Source: Vibrio neptunius
Lineage (GTDB): Bacteria; Pseudomonadota; Gammaproteobacteria; Enterobacterales; Vibrionaceae
Reading direction: 5' to 3'
Assembly (NCBI GenBank): GCA_019339365.1
Contig: CP079859.1
Coordinates: 1,550,001 to 1,614,000 of the forward strand
DNA length: 64,000 bases
This document shows positions 61,541 to 64,000 of the stretch, piece by piece. Position numbers and translations under genes: made by a program. Every line of letters starts with the position of its first letter. The first letter of the stretch is position 1. Under the pieces are notes generated by a model. The model was not told where the DNA came from and did not search any database. It saw only the letters and a program-made list of their open reading frames with translations.

Positions 61541-62278
61541 ATGTCAACAACTGCGGATTATGACTCAATAGGAAAGCTATTTGGCGAATTTACTAAATCA
61601 GCAGCGCAGCGCGAGATTGAAGTTCGAACAATAATGTCGATGGTGGGAAATGTTGATGGGCTGGACGTATTAGATGCGGCATGTGGTTATGGCTTCTTTG
61701 CGAATAGATTTTATCAGATGGGGGCGAGAAAAGTAGTTGGCATCGATATCTCTGAAACCATGATTGAGTTGGCTCAAGGGTATGCAGATACCAATCAACG
61801 CGATATTACCTATCATGTACGCAATGCGGCAGAAATGGAGAAGTTAGGTGAATTCGACCTAGTTAATGCAGCGTGGCTTTTTAACTATGCGAACTCACTT
61901 GAACAGCTTAAAGCGATGTTTAAAAACGTTGCCAATAACTTAAAGCCGGGCTGTAAACTTGTCGCGTATACAGTGGATCCTAATTTTTCTCTTAGTGAAG
62001 GTAACTTTGACCGTTACGGGGTTAATGTCAAAACGGAGGAGGTGTGGCAGCAAGGCTATAAACACACGGCAGAGTTCGTCACGACGCCACCGAGCCCATT
62101 TACTTTCTTCCGCTGGAGCCAGTCCGATTATGAGCAGGCGATCAAAGAAGCGGGATTTAGCGACTTTTACTGGCAAAAGCCATTACTTCAAGAACAAGAT
62201 GTTGCTAATCGTCCTGAAGGCTTTTGGGATACCTTCCAAAGTAACTGCCTGCAGACGGGTTTAGTTTGTATTTTATAG
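61541..62278 (+). CDS. toxA: Toxoflavin-type N-methyltransferase, ToxA-like
   Basis: A 245-residue SAM methyltransferase. SAM motif VLDAACGYGFFANRFYQMGA (about 43-62), VGIDISETMIELA and the ToxA-like LVNAAWLFNYANSLEQL, AYTVDPNFSL and CLQTGLVC ending. Length equals that I recall for B. glumae ToxA. ToxA methylates 1,6-didemethyltoxoflavin twice, giving reumycin and then toxoflavin. The start is fixed by AGGAG. It leads an operon with the toxD, toxB and toxC homologues. A generic UbiE-like methyltransferase is the alternative, but the neighbours decide. Confidence 0.85.
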   Translation: MSTTADYDSIGKLFGEFTKSAAQREIEVRTIMSMVGNVDGLDVLDAACGYGFFANRFYQMGARKVVGIDISETMIELAQGYADTNQRDITYHVRNAAEMEKLGEFDLVNAAWLFNYANSLEQLKAMFKNVANNLKPGCKLVAYTVDPNFSLSEGNFDRYGVNVKTEEVWQQGYKHTAEFVTTPPSPFTFFRWSQSDYEQAIKEAGFSDFYWQKPLLQEQDVANRPEGFWDTFQSNCLQTGLVCIL

Positions 62279-62293
62279 TGTGGAAATAGAGTG

Positions 62294-63301
62294 ATGAAGT
62301 ACGAAGTAGATTATTACTCGCCGACACTAAGTGCTACGGCTTGTCCTGAAATGACCGATAGAGAACTCCTTGGTTATCCAGAACATTTCACCCCATTGCG
62401 TGAGTTTGTTTTTAACGAGGAAATTCGTTCACTATTAAAGGATAAAACACCTCAGCAACTGGCGGAAATCCTAGAAAGCAAAGATGCTGCCATTGACGTT
62501 CGATATTTTGCTGGTCAACACCTTTGTTACCAGGGTGACTCACGACTGGATACGTTCAATCCTGAAATGTGTGACGTCCCCGGTGGCAAGGTTTCTGTTG
62601 GGCTTGATGAGCAGCAAGTTGATCAGGTTATGGATGACTGTGAGCACCTCAAACTTGAGAGAATATGGATAGAGAAAGAAACCCCTCGCCATTCAATTTC
62701 TCTGCGTGATTTTCGCATCGGAAAATACCCAATTACTAACCAAGAGTACAAAGCGTTTCTTTGCGACACTGAAGAGCAACGCATCCCTAAGCATTGGTTT
62801 TTAGGCCGGTATCCGCAAGAGTGCGCAAATCACCCGGTGACGGGAATTAGTGTTGAAGATACGGAAAGTTATATTCAATGGCTCAATCGAAAAACAGGCC
62901 GTGAGTTTCGCTTACCGACGGAATTTGAATGGGAATATGCGGCAGCAGGCCCAAACAATTATCAGTATCCCTGGGGCAATGAGTTCCTAGCTGACCACTG
63001 TAACACGGCAGAATTTGGGGTGCTGACCACAACACCTGTCGGCTTGTTTAGTCACGCGGCTTCCCCGTTTGGTTGTATGGACATGGCAGGCAATGTTGAA
63101 GAGTTTGTTGCTGATGACTATGCCCCCTATCCGGGCGCTGATTTTATTGAAGACGATCTCGTTACCAAATTAGGTTGCCACCGAATTGCGCGTGGTGGCA
63201 GTTTTTCACGCTTTAGAGACTTAACTAGAAATACCCGCCGCCACGGAGCCTTTCCAAAGGATATCTACGTGATGGGATTTAGATTGGCAGAGGATGCATA
63301 A
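62294..63301 (+). CDS. toxD: SUMF1-domain protein, ToxD-like
   Basis: A 335-residue protein. The N-terminal 110 residues are unassigned; the rest is a formylglycine-generating-enzyme (SUMF1) fold with FRIGKYPITNQEYKAFL, GREFRLPTEFEWEYAAAG, GCMDMAGNVEEFVADDY and IARGGSFSRF. ToxD in Burkholderia is of this type and is needed for toxoflavin, with unknown chemistry. I chose the ATG at 62294 rather than the GTG just before it. It lies 15 bases after toxA and two bases before toxB. Confidence 0.83.
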   Translation: MKYEVDYYSPTLSATACPEMTDRELLGYPEHFTPLREFVFNEEIRSLLKDKTPQQLAEILESKDAAIDVRYFAGQHLCYQGDSRLDTFNPEMCDVPGGKVSVGLDEQQVDQVMDDCEHLKLERIWIEKETPRHSISLRDFRIGKYPITNQEYKAFLCDTEEQRIPKHWFLGRYPQECANHPVTGISVEDTESYIQWLNRKTGREFRLPTEFEWEYAAAGPNNYQYPWGNEFLADHCNTAEFGVLTTTPVGLFSHAASPFGCMDMAGNVEEFVADDYAPYPGADFIEDDLVTKLGCHRIARGGSFSRFRDLTRNTRRHGAFPKDIYVMGFRLAEDA

Positions 63302-63303
63302 CA

Positions 63304-63906
63304 ATGAATACGAATAAACTTGAAGTAAAAACGTCAGTGCTTATCCCAATGGGAAGTGAAAACAAAAAAGGTCTTTTTCATTCGTTCTCAGGCGAAAAGT
63401 GGAATGAAGAACACTTTGCGGTGGTATTTGGTGAGCTAGCCGCAGACACAGTGCCTGTCATTCGCATTCATTCTGAATGTTTGACTGGTGATGTTTTTGC
63501 GTCACAACGTTGTGATTGTGGACCCCAACTTAATGAAGCGGTGGAAAAAATCAGCCAAGAGGGTGGTGTATTGCTTTATCTTCGCCAAGAAGGGCGAGGT
63601 ATTGGGCTTTACTCAAAGTTTGATGCTTACCGCCTCCAAGATATGGGCTTGGACACATTTGAGGCAAATACTCACCTCCAATTGCCTGAAGACGATCGTG
63701 ATTTTTCCGATGCAGTAAGAATGCTGGAAGCGCTCAATGTTTCGCAGTGTCGAGTGATCACTAATAACCCTGAAAAGGTGGCAACACTCAAAGCGTTAGG
63801 GATCGACGTGATTGAGGTTATCCCTTCAGGTATCTATCTAACAGAGCACAATCACAAATATCTAAAATCAAAAGCCGATAAAAAAAATCACTCCATCGCG
63901 CTGTAA
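63304..63906 (+). CDS. toxB: GTP cyclohydrolase II, ToxB-like
   Basis: A 200-residue enzyme of the RibA family that opens GTP, losing formate and pyrophosphate, to give the pyrimidine used for both riboflavin and toxoflavin. Zinc Cys are in HSECLTGDVFASQRCDCG (about 58-75); YLRQEGRGIGLYSKFDAY is the catalytic signature. It stands apart from any riboflavin genes and inside the tox operon, so it is likely ToxB, a dedicated pathway copy. GAGG in the end of toxD is its ribosome site. Confidence 0.88.
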   Translation: MNTNKLEVKTSVLIPMGSENKKGLFHSFSGEKWNEEHFAVVFGELAADTVPVIRIHSECLTGDVFASQRCDCGPQLNEAVEKISQEGGVLLYLRQEGRGIGLYSKFDAYRLQDMGLDTFEANTHLQLPEDDRDFSDAVRMLEALNVSQCRVITNNPEKVATLKALGIDVIEVIPSGIYLTEHNHKYLKSKADKKNHSIAL

Positions 63907-63923
63907 ACATAAGGACAATGACA

Positions 63924-64000
63924 ATGAAACATACTTCTTCAATCAGCGGGATCGCGAGCTTTAAGGATAAATTTATCGCAACGGCGGGTTATGACAACCG
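63924..64000 (+). CDS. toxC: Start of a probable WD-repeat protein, ToxC-like (3' end outside window)
   Basis: Only 25 codons are visible: MKHTSSISGIASFKDKFIAT then A-G-Y-D-N. This FIATAGYDN pattern is the outer strand of a WD40 blade, as at the start of ToxC. The start at 63924 is preferred to an ATG six bases earlier, which lies too close to AAGGA (63911-63915). It follows toxB by 17 bases in the operon. The reading is short, so the identity rests mainly on context. Confidence 0.65.
   Translation, partial: MKHTSSISGIASFKDKFIATAGYDN

Noticed and set aside
63304..63906. Housekeeping riboflavin ribA
   Set aside because: No rib genes are near, and it sits inside an operon with toxA- and toxD-like genes; a pathway copy fits better.

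Overview
The window is about 64 kb of chromosomal DNA from a marine gammaproteobacterium, almost certainly a Vibrio (or a close Vibrionaceae relative). The evidence is the gene content and order: mukB, cmoAB, aspS, monomeric isocitrate dehydrogenase, cspD/clpS/clpA, torECA, ruvCAB, cydABX-ybgE, ybgC-tolQRAB-pal-cpoB-nadA, a CqsR-like hybrid kinase close to nadA, and a trypsin-like protease with a GlyGly-CTERM tail. The species cannot be fixed from sequence reading alone.

Layout. 1-1023 is the 3' end of mukB. 1151-7469 (minus strand) holds a three-gene ATP-grasp / inactive transglutaminase-7TM / retropepsin-like lipoprotein operon, then cmoB, cmoA and a broken DUF72 gene. 7745-9520 is aspS, followed by a 0.6 kb tandem array of imperfect palindromes (9602-10225); a single related copy lies between cmoA and cmoB. 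10268-19621 carries rluE, icd, cspD, clpS, clpA, a broken ydcF-like gene, a YeeZ-like dehydrogenase, a periplasmic binding protein and a TIGR02647 protein. 20072-30502 covers formate (focA), metal export (fetB without fetA), TMAO respiration (torE-torC-torA), SelO and a GH36 alpha-galactosidase. 30560-43267 is a conserved housekeeping block (ruvCAB, cydABX-ybgE, Tol-Pal, nadA). 43324-50938 carries DsbB with a DUF5993 partner, a K+ channel, a secreted serine protease with a small lipoprotein, a YecA-family protein, a CqsR-like sensor kinase and alaE. tRNA-Ser(GGA) at 51086-51173 marks the start of an accessory region: small unknown proteins, a VOC protein, an old yellow enzyme, a broken hydrolase, a SpoU methylase, a TetR/HPP pair with clear operators, a DJ-1/MarR operon behind a 39-bp palindrome, and about 1 kb of A+T-rich DNA.

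The most interesting feature is the last 2.5 kb. A tightly packed operon (61541 to the window edge) encodes a methyltransferase, a SUMF1-domain protein, a GTP cyclohydrolase II and the start of a probable WD-repeat protein. These are the ToxA, ToxD, ToxB and ToxC components of toxoflavin (azapteridine) biosynthesis known from Burkholderia glumae, here in the order A-D-B-C. The deaminase ToxE should lie just beyond the window.

Data quality. rluE, ruvB, tolA, the DUF72 gene, a small membrane protein gene and a hydrolase gene are each split by one apparent single-base indel. In most of them the indel falls in a homopolymer. Because ruvB and tolA are core genes that are normally intact, sequencing or assembly error is more likely than real decay. 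The ydcF-like gene is different: it has an in-frame TGA where Trp would be expected.
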